Shown here: in pieces, positions 33,671 to 45,464 of the stretch
Layout: every line of letters begins with the position of its first letter
Position numbering within the stretch: the first letter of the stretch is position 1
NCBI GenBank assembly: GCA_015501055.1
Contig: JADNYV010000011.1
Span: 455,850-519,849 of the forward strand
Direction of reading: 5' to 3'
Length of the DNA stretch: 64,000 nt
From: Mucidula mucida
Taxonomy: Eukaryota > Basidiomycota > Agaricomycetes > Agaricales > Physalacriaceae
Notes under the pieces: model-generated
The model's database searches: none
What the model was told of the DNA's origin: nothing
Seen by the model: the letters and a program-made list of their open reading frames with translations, nothing else
Made by a program: the position numbers and the translations under genes

Positions 33671-34982
33671 TCAGCGTGTTGATTTCTGGCGACGAGGCTG
33701 GCGCTCAGACTCAACATCTTCCTCCTCCTCCCGTGAACGCTTAGTTCCTGTTGATGTCTGCGGCTCCGAGGATGACTGCTTCTCTTCTGCTTCAGCTATA
33801 TTCCTCTCCATCTCCTCCTTCACCTCCGAGACCGTGACGCCATACATATCCTTCGAGCTAAAGAAAGGCGCAGCCTGCGGTACCGTTTCACCCTCGCCAG
33901 CGTGCTCTGCCATATACTCCGTGAAGTAGACCAGAAGTCGGTCTTGGAAGAGTCTCTCCCGCAGGCACGAGGCCTCGATATTTTTAACGACCATCTCCCT
34001 GTGCGGGAAGAGCTTGGCGCAGTGTGCAATGTCCTTGCGCTGCTGATAGAACGCCCACGCCTGTCCCTTTGCGGGGGCATACCAATAGGGTGCTCCTGTC
34101 CCGTCAACTTCGGGGCCCATATCTGTGGCGTAGTAACGCTGTGGAGAATTGGATGCTTCCGGTGCGTCCGCCTCCGCCTCCGCGTCTGGCTCTGCTTCCA
34201 CCTCAGAATCGGAGGAGTCATCTGAGTCGACCTCGTCGTCGAGTGTCTTGCGAAATTTGGTGAACCGTTTTGACAGGGCGACCGCTGCGGTGGTACGAAT
34301 AGGTCTGGATTGCGCGGTTGGGAGTTGGTCGTGTAATTGGGATGTAGACGGCGCGCCAGACTGGGTTTTTTCAGGTACTGATAAAACAACATCTTGTTTA
34401 GGCGAAGGAAGTGGATGGGCTAAACCAAGATAATCGTATATCGTTGGTTGGAGAGGGAGACTCGACGACGCCTCAATTTCTTGAGATTCCGTTGTGTCTG
34501 GATCGCCTTCGGGGTAAGAAAGTTCGTAGAGGGGATTATCGTAGTGATCTGTAAAAACGTTGGTTTCATGAAGAGGCGAGGGGAAGTAGGGGGAGAAACG
34601 TACGAGGAGGAGCAGCTTCAGTTGCGCTAGGACGATCATTATCCTCAAACTGTTGTTGTACCTCGACAGCTTCTGGGCTGGATGGTGCTTCATCGTCCGA
34701 GCCTTCGTTTATTACGGCCAACGTCGCGGTCTCTGCGGGAGCATCGTTTATGGCGCTAGATTCGGCTGCAGGTTCCTCAGCCGGCGCGGTTTCGGAAGTA
34801 TGTCCACCGCCGAGTCTTGCGGACCTGCGCGTGCCGGTGCTGGCGACCGATGCACTGAGGCGGGACCTTGTTGTAGTCTTAGTCTGAGGACAACAACGTC
34901 AGCGTCGTTCGCGCCTCAAAAACAAAAGAAGCTGTCTCACCTGTGTATTCAACGTTCTCGAAGAGGAGCGTTTGGGTGCCAT
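33671..34982 (-). CDS. Acidic, low-complexity hypothetical protein
   Basis: ATG 34982 begins MAPKRSSSRTLNTQ. An intron with GTGAGA donor leads to TKTTTRSRLSASVASTGT and a Glu/Ala-rich segment, then a long exon. The product has a strongly acidic Asp/Glu/Ser stretch (VDSDDSSDSEVEAEPDAEAE) and a more ordered part near the C-terminus (YWYAPAKGQAWAFYQQRKDI, HREMVVKNIEAS). It ends with a basic, nuclear-signal-like tail (KRSREEEEDVESERQPRRQK) and TGA 33673-33671. I do not recognise a named family. The shape, an acidic linker with basic ends, suggests a nuclear protein. It shares a 314-base divergent promoter with the SAP-domain gene, which has a similar composition. Confidence 0.75.
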
Positions 34983-35296
34983 TGCTTGAGAGGAATGGAA
35001 GATACAAGGCGGATGGAAGATGGTGGTATGATTCTAAGGGATGTAAACAGCGGAAATCCACAACTTATTGTCCGCAACATGGTCCACAGGCCGGATATGG
35101 TAACAAGGAAAGCGATGGCCCTATCCGATCATGCCGGGTGCCGAGCCATTGTTCTCCTTCGGCAAGCCCCGAATGGTCTTGTTCCCTTGTTGTCGTGGTG
35201 GTCATTGTTCTGCGATAATAAAAACAAAATGGAGGGCATACAAACAAAGACAACACAGGTTTCCTTTCTACCACTACCACCATCACAATCCAAATC
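34983..35296. promoter_or_regulatory. Bidirectional promoter region
   Basis: The start codons at 34982 (minus) and 35297 (plus) are separated by 314 bases and no other gene fits between them, so both genes must be driven from here. A CA-rich leader (CTACCACTACCACCATCACA, 35270 onward) precedes the right-hand ATG. No TATA element is clear. Confidence 0.55.
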
Positions 35297-36625
35297 ATGG
35301 GCAAAGTTCCGACGAAGAAGACGTCCGGGAGGAAACAGGCTAGACCTGAATTTGACGAAGACGCGCAGTGGACAGAGGAATACTTGAATGGATTTACGGT
35401 CGCGATTCTGAAGGATGTAATCCAGGTATGTCGCGTTGCTGTGAAGTTGATCCCCCTCTGAAATTTCAAATTGTCCACAGAAGCTGAATATTCGCGTTAA
35501 TGGTCGCCTTAAGGCGGACTTGGTACATGCAATGATAGACTAGTACGTGATCTTTCAGACTATAACAACCGCTTGCTGAAGTTGCATACCAGTCGATCCC
35601 CAGAACAAAAAGAAACGAATGAAACCGCATCACAGCCCGCTGAGCCACAAACCACACGTCCGAAGAGAAAGCGCGACGTGGCCACATCGAACAACGAGAA
35701 AGAAGATGAAAGGGCGACTAAACGGCCAAGGAGAGGCAACCGTCGAGTGGCTGCTAAATCCAAACGCACGGAACCATCATCCGACGAGGAGGGAGAAGAA
35801 GAGAAAAAAGCGCCCCCACCCCAGACTCCAGCACGCCACAACGATCATACCGTTTCGTCCCCTCCACCCCGGCCTCATCGCCCCAAGCGCAAAAGCATCG
35901 CGAGAGGGTTGTCCCTGACTCCCGAACGCTCGGGGGACGAGTCTCGTCGGGGAAGCCCGTCCTCTCACTGGGCGTTCTCTCCAGATCGCTACATGTCTCC
36001 AGAATTTGTTCCAGCCACACGCTCGGCGTCTTTTGAGCTTGAGCTCGAAGCTCCGGCGCCATTTGTACAAGAGGAGCGTGTCGAGCCGCGTCCCACTCCA
36101 CGCGAGGTTGGTGATGAAGCGCCAACTGCTGCCGAAGCCCACGTTGAAGAGCTAGCTGCTCCCGAAACCCGTATCGAGCCACGGCCGACCGTTTTAATGC
36201 GACCACATGAGGCTTTGGATGGTGGCAATGGCGCTGAAGTGTCACCTGTTGCGGAAAATCATGTCGAGCCACGGCCGACCGTGCTAATGCGCCCACACGA
36301 AGCATTGGATGCTGCCGACAACACTTTGCAAGCCGCGGATGCAAAGGGCGCGAACGCAGACGAGGATAGTGATGACGAAATGGACGAGGATTCGGAGGAC
36401 TATCGTAAAAGGTTTTTCTCTAAGCGAAACAAGGAGCTCCTGGAGGGCCATTTGACGATGACTCGCATCAACGCGACATATTTGGCGATGCGCGCTTTGC
36501 ACAATGAGATGGCGGTGGATATCGAGTTGATGACCAAAGTGCGCCATGCAGCGGGAGTGGAGGCAACGCAGCTCAAATCCGAGGGCCGAGAGTTCCCTGT
36601 TGACAGGTTCAGTAATATGCGATAG
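35297..36625 (+). CDS. SAP-domain protein
   Basis: ATG 35297 gives MGKVPTKKTSGRKQARPEFD. A SAP-like helix pair follows: GFTVAILKDVIQ, then across an intron KLNIRVNGRLKADLVHAMID. A second intron joins DY to RSPEQKE. SAP motifs bind AT-rich DNA and occur in chromatin, repair and RNA-processing proteins. The remainder is basic (RPKRKRD, ATKRPRRGNRR) then Pro/Ser-rich, with an imperfect internal duplication near 36170-36305: VEPRPTVLMRPHEALD occurs once with a leading I and once with a V. An acidic patch (NADEDSDDEMDEDSEDYRKR) and a helical C-terminus end at TAG 36623-36625. Probably nuclear. It is convergent with the next gene, with 62 bases between stops. Confidence 0.8.
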
Positions 36626-36687
36626 AGCAAGGCGTGGACGCACTGATTATTTATAGTATTTAACCTGTACATCTAATCTACATTCAT

Positions 36688-37616
36688 CTATTGCTGCTGC
36701 ATCAAATCGTTCAATATTCTGACGACCTGTCCGACGCCCAGGCGAACTTGCTCCTGCTCTGACTCTCGTACGCGAGTCATCAGCCTGCTTTCAAACTTGT
36801 CAGGATGGAAGCGCAGATAAGTCTCTCTAAGTTTATCCTTTCTGTCCTTTTTCTGCTCGTCGATCGACGATGAAAATAAGAATGAAGTAACAGCGTTCGA
36901 AGTGAGGTCGTCGATGGAGACGTGGGCTTTTGATGCGACCGGCCATGGTATATCTCGAAAGTCATATTGGGCAGCGTCGTTGGGAGTGGCAAGAATGACC
37001 TTCCAGCGAGAATCGTACTCTCCACGTGCAAAGTCAAGGCGTCGGGATTCCCGTTCGCGTTTCCGCTGCTGGCGTTCCTCCTCCATAACCTTTTCGAGCC
37101 TCTTGGTCTCTTCCTTTTCTGCTTTTCGTTTAGCACGAGCAGCGGCTTTCTCTGCCTTTCGCCGCTGACTTTCATCGTATTCCTGCGCATGCGTTTTCCT
37201 TTACTACTTTGTTAGCTTACGATTACAATTGGATTGAGAGACACTTGCCTGTACATTCCGACGCGCACCCACTCGGCGTATTCCTCATCGTCCATTTGCA
37301 AGGGGTCCATTTTGGGATAATCGTCGCCCTCATAGACGTTTGTGGACCCAGTTCCTCCCCATCTCATAGGTACATGTGCAAAGTCGTTCATTCTGGCCTC
37401 GAGTGAGTCCAAGCGCTCGTCGTCTTCGAATGCCAAAGACATCTTTTCCCGAAAGCGTGCTTCCTCTATTTCAGCCTGTATTTTGGCGTAGTCTGATGGT
37501 CCAGGACCGTCGTTGTCGTCAAGCTCTTCCCGACGCCGCCGTTCCTGTTTCCGCTGTCGTTTGCGGGCATAGTGTGCCTCTTCCTGAGGTGTTCGTTTGA
37601 GATGCAACTTAGGCAT
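36688..37616 (-). CDS. NFKBIL1-like (J-domain-related) protein
   Basis: ATG 37616 starts MPKLHLKRTPQEEAHYARKR. A highly charged helix (KQERRRREELDD) follows, then a middle with RWGGTGSTNVYEGDD and a long basic coiled-coil-like helix (QRRKAEKAAARAKRKAEKEE). The C-terminal segment (RDIPWPVASKAHVSIDDLT and ETYLRFHPDKFESRLMTRV) has the HPDK tetrad typical of J-like domains. It aligns by eye with the C-terminus of NF-kappa-B-inhibitor-like protein 1 of animals and fungal homologues. Stop TAG 36690-36688. The single intron seen (37199-37248, 50 bases) best fits a GC-AG type: exon AG then GCAAGT, acceptor TAAAG. Role in fungi unknown; the animal protein has been linked to mRNA processing and transcription. 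Confidence 0.75.
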
Positions 37617-37700
37617 TGTTGTGGCAGGAAGAGAGCAGTATGTATCATTTATTATCATCACAAGTCGCAGCAAGCACACTTGCTTTCGACCACCGCAACC
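37617..37700. promoter_or_regulatory. Very short divergent promoter (84 bases)
   Basis: Only 84 bases separate the ATG of the NFKBIL1-like gene (37616, minus) from the ATG of ARP3 (37701, plus). Any leaders must be very short or overlap the opposite gene. The stretch has ATTTATTATCATCACAAG near its middle and a CAACC just before the ARP3 ATG. Confidence 0.6.
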
Positions 37701-39290
37701 ATGTCCAATTTAGCGCCTATCATTTGCGATAATGGAACGGGATATTCAAAAATCGGGTAAATCCTCCTCCTAGTGCTGTTGCTCGCCGTGCTCAACGACG
37801 TCTAGCTTTGCTGGAAACTCGGATCCATCTTTGTGCGTATAATAGTCCAGGATGTCACAACACTTTGACGCGCAATTCTGCCATACAGTGTGTTTCCGAC
37901 AGCTATAGCGACCCGCGGTCCTGCCGCCCAGTCGTCCCGCGCCCCAGCGATCCCCGCCAAACCAGGCAGTCTCGCATCCAAGCGCGGCGTTGAGGATCTC
38001 GACTTCTTCATCGGCGACGAGGCCCTTGCAAACGCGAAAACGCCCGGATATGGTGTCCACTACCCCATCCGCCATGGAATGATAGACAACTGGGATTACA
38101 TGGAGCGCTACTGGGAGCAGACCATCTTCAAATATCTCAGGGCAGAGCCTGAGGATCACCATTTCCTCCTGGTAAGCCTTGTAGCGATAGACGTTCATTT
38201 CAGTCTAACTTGTCTGCTAGACCGAGCCTCCGTTGAACCCTCCAGAGAACAGAGAGCAGACCGCCGAGATCTTCTTTGAATCGTTCAACATCAAGGGCCT
38301 CTACATCGCCGTCCAGGCTGTCCTTGCCCTTGCCGCCTCCTGGACATCCAACCGTGTCACCGACCGCACGCTCACTGGGACGGTCATCGACTCTGGCGAT
38401 GGTGTCACCCACGTCATTCCCTGTGCGGAGGGGTATGTTATTGGCAGCGCCATCAAGCACATCCCCATCGCTGGTCGCGATATTTCCCAATTTGTGCTCA
38501 ATCTTATGCGAGAACGTGGAGAGATGTCTGCCGTGCCGCCGGAAGACCAACTGAGGGTGGCAGGTAAAGTCAAAGAGACGTACAGCTACGTCTGCCAGGA
38601 TATCGTTAGGGAGTTCCGCAAGTATGATGAGGATCCGTACAAGTACTTTGAGCGCTACGAGGGAGAACATAGCGTCACGGGAAGGGTGTGTACTCCTCTC
38701 GAGTCGCATCACAAAGCTGACCGTCTGTCAAGAAATACAGCATAGATGTCGGCTATGAACGCTTCCTTGCCCCCGAAATCTTCTTCAACCCAGAGATCTA
38801 CTCTTCTGATTTCTTGACGCCACTTCCTGACATTGTCGACGAAGTTATACAACAGTCCCCGATCGATGTTCGTCGTGGTTTGTACAAGGTTAGTTTATTT
38901 GTGATACGAGTCTTCTTGTTTGACAAGTAGATTAGAACATCGTTCTTTCTGGTGGATCGACAATGTTCCAGCACTTTGGCAACCGTCTCAAGCGGGACTT
39001 GAAGCTCTTGGTTGACCGTCGATTGGATGCCAGCATGCTTGCAAGCGGAAACTTGCTCAAGGTAGATTGATTCCCCTGGTCTAATTCAATTGACTAATTT
39101 GTTTCTCAAGTCTTCGGGAGTTGAAGTTGATGTCATCTCTCACAAACAACAGCGCTACGCTGTATGGTTTGGTGGCTCCTTATTGGCATCACTACCTGAA
39201 TTCTATGGTTCTTGCCATACCAAGGCGCAATACGATGAAGTTGGGCCGAGCATTTGCAGACGGTACCAGATATTTGGAGCAGCTCTGTAG
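37701..39290 (+). CDS. ARP3: Actin-related protein 3 (Arp2/3 complex)
   Basis: Encodes Arp3, the actin-like subunit that with Arp2 nucleates branched actin filaments at cortical patches and endocytic sites. ATG 37701: [19 protein letters not shown], then across an intron a 27-base exon (37806-37832, FAGNSDPSF) and [12 protein letters not shown]. Characteristic segments follow in order: [94 protein letters not shown] and [23 protein letters not shown] is at 39288-39290. ATP-binding loops are intact and the length is about 430 residues, normal for Arp3. The C-terminus is RYQIFGAAL. High conservation shows that this island is under normal selection, unlike the flanking repeats. Confidence 0.95.
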
Positions 39291-39478
39291 GAGATGGATG
39301 ACATTTGTACTTGCTAGTGGAAATAGAATTGAATTGCGGAGATCTACTTTCGAGTGAAAGCGCCCAGTGTGGCTGTGCCACACACACATATCGTGGGAAG
39401 TTGGCTGATTTGGCATAGCAAATTTGGCGCTGCTCACCACTGTCAACATCAACGCTCGGCGCACTCCTCAAGTAAAAA

Positions 39479-40074
39479 ATGGGCTCTACTAGGTGAGCAG
39501 ACTATGCTGGCCTACATGCAGAACGAATCCTGGTGGAATGGATGGAGGAAATGGGCTGGATGCAGAATGGATGGAGGCTGACCACCTTTGGTTCGCAGAC
39601 TGTACTGCAAAGGTCGCGTCCTCGGCCACAAGCGCGCCAAGCGCAACACCCGCCCCAACACCTCCCTCCTCCAGATTGAGGGTGTCGCCACGAAGGAGGA
39701 TGCCCAGTTTTACCTTGGAAAGGTGCGTTCCCGCGGACTCGAGATGATATATGGGCGCTGATAAACGATTGGCGCAGCGTGTTGCCTACGTCTACAAGGC
39801 CAAGCGGGAGATCAAGGGATCCAAAGTGCGAGTGATCTGGGGGTGCGTTTATCTCATACTCATGCTTGCTGGCCGGTGTGCTCAATACGATATATTCTGC
39901 AGACGGGTAACCCGGCCACACGGCGGCTCTGGCGTCGTCAAGTCAAAATTCCGTTCCAACCTCCCGCCCCGCGCATTCGGTGCCAGCGTCCGTGTCGTAT
40001 GTGGCCTTTTTTGCTGGTATCCAAGTAATTGCCTGATTTTTCACAAAAAGATGCTCTACCCGTCGACGATCTAA
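39479..40074 (+). CDS. RPL33: 60S ribosomal protein eL33 (L35Ae family)
   Basis: ATG 39479-39481 heads a tiny first exon (MGST plus two bases of the Arg codon), followed by an intron, as is common in fungal ribosomal-protein genes. The next exon reads [20 protein letters not shown], then [20 protein letters not shown]. Further exons give [40 protein letters not shown] and [20 protein letters not shown], with TAA at 40072-40074. The order and length (about 108 residues) fit eL33 closely. Four introns are needed, the last placing MLYPSTI in its own short exon after an ACAAAAAG acceptor. Confidence 0.95.
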
Positions 40075-41039
40075 GCAGTCTGTATACATTATGCAAACAC
40101 ATGGCTCTTTCCTTTCTTCACGTAGCGCAATATGAACATGTTGGCAGCACCGAATGGTGGGGCATTGTACAACTGATTTGACTTTGAGTTCCGGCAGATA
40201 TGCGCACTACTGGGATGGGCGAGGCAAACTTGAATGAACGAGTCAACAATTCGGGCCGAGCGGTTGTTCACACACCGAGAACTATATCCGCTGCTTTTTC
40301 GCGCATCTGCAAGCACACCATCCTCCTTCAGACAACTGAACACGTTCAACCTTTGAGCTTTAGTCTTCCAAAGCAATGATGCTAATGGAGGTCGAGTCGG
40401 CACGCCTCGTCAAATCATTCTCTAGAGTCAATTTGAGAGCTTTGGAAGTTTTCCGTATCGGTTTCGGCATGATCTCCTTGCTCTTTGAGGCATGCTATGA
40501 TCTATCATACATCGCCTTGTATGACTTCGTGACGAGCTACGCGACCAGGAATTGCGGCGTTGGGTAGCGCCAGTAGTGACAATCTCAGGGCTTGGAAACA
40601 GAATCGGTCGGATAGAAGCATGGGTCAGGAATGCTCGCTCAATTGTTTGCCATACTATGATAACTCGTAAGGCCTGGCGGCCGTTTGGAGGTCAGTAACA
40701 GATTCTGATACGTCTCGTCTTAAGACAATGGTGATGCAATACTGCGCCACATGCCAGTGAGCCCAAGCACAAAAATTCGCGCTATTACTTGATCCAAAAA
40801 TCCCAAAGCACTCGACTTCCAAGTCCGCTCCATGATCAGAGCGCAACCTAGTATTCCTAGGCCAACTCTAGAGCAATCTATGCTGGAACGTGGATCAAAG
40901 CGCACATTACGACAGTCCTAAAGCTATAAAATCGAACGGTGATGTTCGGTGTGGCGAATCAGAGACATGGTCACCTGCTAAATCTAGACCGATCACCTGT
41001 TATAAACCCGGCAGCTTAACTGCAGCTTGGACCGGAACC
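40075..41039. other. Intergenic region, no recognised gene
   Basis: 965 bases between eL33 and the glutaryl-CoA dehydrogenase gene. Open frames at 40089-40403 (minus, 104 codons) and 40376-40567 (plus) show no motif. TATAAA at 41001-41006 is 34 bases before the dehydrogenase ATG and another at 40925-40930 is 110 bases before it; the latter is better placed as a TATA box. Confidence 0.45.
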
Positions 41040-42967
41040 ATGTCCTTCCTTGCGCGTTCCCATGTCTCTCGAACTCTGAAGTCCTCCGTTCTGCGTCCCA
41101 GCCGGCGCTACACATCTAGTTCAGTCAATTCCATCTTCCGGTAGCCCCTTCCCACTGATCCACAAAACCAGACTATGCAGCCTATCAATGGGAGGTATGT
41201 TCTTCGGTCCTTTGTACGGTATCACGACGCTAATACGCGCCATTAGGATCCCCTTAATCTTGAAAGTCTCTTGACTGACGAGGAAATTGCAATCCGGTAA
41301 GTATTCGCGCAGGCGGAGGGAGTATGACCCGCGTTGCTCACCGTTGAATAGGGATACCGCGCATGAATATTGCCAGGTGCGTTCGCTCTACAAGTCGTTT
41401 GGACACATTACTCAAGGACGGGTAGGAAAACCTTTTGCCCCGTGTGCTGGAGGGATGGCGAACCGAAGGTCCGTCTACCTGCTTAAACATAATTTCCAGT
41501 CATGTCATTCGCATGCAATCGTAGAGTTCAATCACGACATTCTCCCTGAGATGGGCAAGCTAGGCCTCCTCGGGTCGACCATTCAGGGCTACGGATGCGC
41601 CGGCGTGAGCAATGTCGCCTACGGCCTCATCGCACGCGAAATAGAACGGTGCTCACTGTCCGCCCCTTCCGTCTTCCAGGACTAAACTCGAGATAGCGTG
41701 GACTCTGGATATCGCTCAACAGCCTCGGTGCAGTCTTCTCTCGTTATGCACCCAATCAACGAATTTGGGACCGATGCTCAAAAGGAGAAGTACCTTCCGC
41801 GTCTGGGTACGTCTTTCTTCGCATCGTATGTTCTTCTGCTCACGACTCCATATAACAGCAAAGGGAGAACTCATTGGCGCGTTTGTAAGTGTCAAAGCTC
41901 CATCTCGATTCTTCCATTCTTCATGTTCATATAGGGCCTGACTGAACCCAACCACGGCTCGGATCCCGGAGGTATGGAGACCACTGCTGAGGAAGTAGAT
42001 GGCGGGTACATCATCCACGGTAGTAAGACGTGGATCTCCAATGCTCCCGTAGCGTGAGTTCCACAACAGCTTCATTCTCTCCACTTTTACCACTGACTTT
42101 TAGCGATATTTTCATCGTATGGGCGAACTGCAAGTGGGACAAGAAAGTCCGAGGCTTTATTCTTGAGCGGGTAATACCATGTTGCTTTTTTTCTTCATCT
42201 TGCAACTGAGATGTACGTTTTGCAGGGCCTGAAAGGACTCGAAACACCTGCCATCAAGAACAAGCTTGCGCTGCGCGCGTCGCTCACCGGTTCTATATCC
42301 TTGGATTCCGTTCGTGTTCCGCATGATGCGCTTCTTCCCAAAACGAAGGGATTGGGGTCTCCGTTCTCCTGCCTGAACTCTGCGCGGTACGCCTTTCATC
42401 GTGTCTTGAACTTGCACTCAAATTGCCTGCAGATTCGGTATATCGTGGGGTGTCATGGGCGCCCTCGAGGATTGCGTACATCGCGCGCGCGGCTATGCGC
42501 TCGAGCGGCAGCAGTTCAAACGGCCGCTCGCGTCGTTCCAGCTTGTTCAAAAGAAACTTGTGGATGCGCAGTCAGAAATTGCGTTGGGCCTGCTGGCCAG
42601 TCTGCAAGTCGGGCGACTAAAGGATCAAGATAAGGTTGCACCAGAGATGATCAGCACGGTCAAGAGGAATAATTGTGGTAAGGCCCTGTTGCACGCCAGG
42701 AATGTGTTGGATGTGCTGGGAGGAAATGCCTGTGCGGATGAGTAAGTTGCCACGATGGCACGGAGACTGTATGATGCTCATAAGCTTGTAGGTATCATAT
42801 AGGACGCCACGTTGCTAACCTGCAAGTGACGAACACGTATGAAGGGACTCATGTAAGACTTTCTTTATCTCGTTTCCGTGAAGTGCCACATCAAAGCTAT
42901 GATTTTATAGGATATTCATACATTGATCCTGGGGAAGGCATTGACAGGGATACAGGCATTCTTCTAA
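41040..42967 (+). CDS. Glutaryl-CoA dehydrogenase
   Basis: A mitochondrial FAD enzyme that oxidises and decarboxylates glutaryl-CoA to crotonyl-CoA in lysine and tryptophan breakdown. ATG 41040 gives a basic, Ser-rich presequence ([20 protein letters not shown]). The enzyme follows: [88 protein letters not shown] (flavin and substrate loop), [49 protein letters not shown] and [20 protein letters not shown]. The Glu of YEGT is the catalytic base. TAA 42965-42967. About nine short introns. All key residues are present. It is convergent with the polymerase gene, with 78 bases between stop codons. Confidence 0.93.
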
Positions 42968-43045
42968 CTAATGTACAACAAGACACAATACTAGCGCAAA
43001 GCATGGAAGAGAACAGAACTAATATAAGGAGACTATTGCATACCG

Positions 43046-45269
43046 TCAGGAATCTGCATTTCGCAGAGTTGGGTCTATCCAAGGTAAGCCTAGCATATCG
43101 AAGACTTCCTTTTCTGTGCGAGGGAAGAACAGCTTGGAATCACGTCGTCGCGTACTGCAACATTATTGGCCTACTCAATAGTCTCTTGCAAGAATACTCA
43201 CATGCCCGAGCTGTCAAATTTGAGTCCACTGAGAAGAGTCAATGATCTGTGGAAAAGATGTCGATTAACTCACTAGTCCTTGGCCCAACTCCGAAGGTCT
43301 CGCTCAAACATCTTGGAGCCAGTCCTAAACCAACGTTGTAGCTGTTTTAAGTGCGCGTTATGTGCGAACGCGTACCATCCGGTGACGGCAGTCCAATAAA
43401 CCTCCCTAGCCGCGATGATCAAGTCGACACGGCGATGTATGCGCTCTTTGGAGCCGTCCTCAGGGAGCTTGAAGACTGTAAGAGCCTGCTGCATTGAATC
43501 GGTATTTGCGGTGCGAAGCTCGCCGGGCTTGTGGAAGCTTGACAAGTCTGTACCGACTATCATTTGGGTATATCGGCGATGATATGGAGGAGAAACTGAC
43601 GCATAACGTGTGTAACGAGTCCTGATATCGTCAAGTGGATGCCTCGCGTGCAGATGGATCGCATACCTTGTTGATGAAGCCTTGTAACCAGCGTCACGCA
43701 CAGCTGGTTTATATAGTCCGCACCGCTCTCCAGTGCCGGATGGCTGATCACAATATCGACATCGTTGCTGCGTGTCTTTCCGCGCCGATACCTGTCACAC
43801 CACCATTACCAACGCCCATCCATACCCACGAAAACCAAGGCTTACCCTCCAGTGATCGTAGTAACACACCCCGGCCGCAACACCTCCAACTGGCGCATCA
43901 CTACCGCATGCATCTCCTCCACTTCCTCTCTCGGGATCTGCTGCTCCAGCTCCTTCAGAAGGCGAATTCCCACTGGGATGCAGAGGAGCGGTATGTCGCC
44001 GATGTGACCTGTACGCTGAGCGTGATCGGGTTCGTCGTCGGCGTAGACGTCGTAGTACCTCTCGAGCTCATTGAGCGCGCGGATCCCGCGCACGTAGAGG
44101 TCTTGTGCTGTTTTAGAACCGATGCCGTATACGGATGAGAAGAGGGAGAGAGATTGGAAGCGTTGGCTTGTTTCTGTTGCTCCTGGCGCCGAATTTAGGG
44201 ATAGTACAGGTATAGATGTGGCGCGACGTACTGCTCTCGGCTATTTCTCCGTCTTCGACAAACTCAATGATCTGGAAAGAGAAGTTGAAAGTTACGTTTG
44301 AAAGGACAGGACAGATTATCATGCGTACTTTGGACAGCATCTTTTCGCCGATATGCGGCAATTTGACAACGTCGGACGCCAGACTGTCCGTCGTTATTGG
44401 ATATGGATACGCTGCGCGATATCAGAAGCCAAAAACACCATGCAGAATGAACAACTTACATTTGATAATCTACGAGCGAGTATCGTAAATCATGACTTGA
44501 AAGGTTATGAAAACGTACACCAATGGCGCGTTCATAAGCCAAGGCATTGATTTCTGACCTTCAAGTTCCCTGGACCGACGAATTATCGCAGTCCTTGACG
44601 AGCTTCTGATTCGGCATTCTAGCGGTGAAGATCTCAAGCAAGAGTACGGCTGGCGATAGTTGATGTCTTTGGTAGATTTCACGTTATCCGCAGGTACAAG
44701 AGGTTGAACCTGGGCAGGGAGATGCGCATACGATGAAGGGGGGTTCATGAACCATTGGTCCGTGATTTCAATGGTAGGCGCGGTGTGGCGCAGATCGGCT
44801 ATGGCAAAGTAGGCATCGTATGGAAGAAAGGTGTTTGTAGCTGCACAGGCTTGAAGCCAGTTGGGTGTTACGACGACTTTTGTGGTCTGTGCGCGCGCAA
44901 TTCAAGGCGACATCGACGAGAGAAACATCGGGCATACCGCGACATCCCAATCAACGTGTCTCTCCAGCCGCTTCTTCATACGCACAGCTGTGATGATGAA
45001 TCTGCGTCATGCTCATCCGTACTGCTCATGAGTCGATAAAGAGCGTTTTCATCGCCAGACAAGAACATTTTTCCATCTTCCAAGAGTGAAACGAGCTCGA
45101 ACAATGTACTCGAGTCGATCTTGGCTGGAATGATGTGGATCCGGAGAAGCCTAGTCTTTTCTGAAATGAAGCGGTCGGACTTTAATCGTTTACGTTGGAG
45201 TTCGTAGGAGCTTGAGGAACCCGATGCGTTTATCGGAGGTCGAGGTCGTTTAGTAGACATGGATGGCAT
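43046..45269 (-). CDS. Family-X DNA polymerase (Pol lambda/Pol4-like), intact
   Basis: A repair polymerase of the beta/lambda/mu family, likely used in gap filling and end joining. ATG 45269 gives MPSMSTKRPRPPINASG. An N-terminal BRCT-like domain follows (FLSGDENALYRLMSS, DADVIITAVR, VVTPNWLQACAATNTFLPYD, about 45080-44800). Helix-hairpin-helix elements come next (PHIGEKMLSKVR; GIGSKTAQDLYVRGIRAL). The catalytic core carries GGYRRGKTRSNDVDIVISHP, with its DxD pair, and RRVDLIIA with the third Asp. The C-terminus is in three exons: TGSKMFERDLRSWA, then LKFDSSGM, then RRDSKLFFPRTEKEVFDMLG and WIDPTLRNADS, with TGA 43048-43046. All catalytic residues are present. The 5' part is duplicated at 55980-56453, and the edge of the 11.2-kb tandem unit lies inside the BRCT region at about 44788. 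Confidence 0.88.
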
Positions 45270-45464
45270 GACGTCACCATCTCGCGCTTGACTTTAGATC
45301 CAGGTGCGCTGAATCATTCCAAGTTTATTACCCTCATCATTTCAGATACATGAAAGTGGTGCATCTGGGAGTAGGAACAGGCTACGTCTGTTCCCGCCGA
45401 AAAAGAATCCTCGCACACCCAAAGAAAAAACGAAATTGCTATCTCTGAATTCCGTCCTTCTGTA

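Noticed and set aside
33820..34433. Several open frames on both strands across the acidic hypothetical protein
   Set aside because: They mirror the low-complexity Ser/Asp/Glu coding sequence on the opposite strand or other frames; the frame at 33,671-34,693 joins properly by splicing to the upstream exons.
35754..36344. 196-codon minus-strand frame opposite the SAP-domain gene
   Set aside because: Shadow of a GC-rich coding exon; the plus-strand frame has the SAP motif, splice sites and start.
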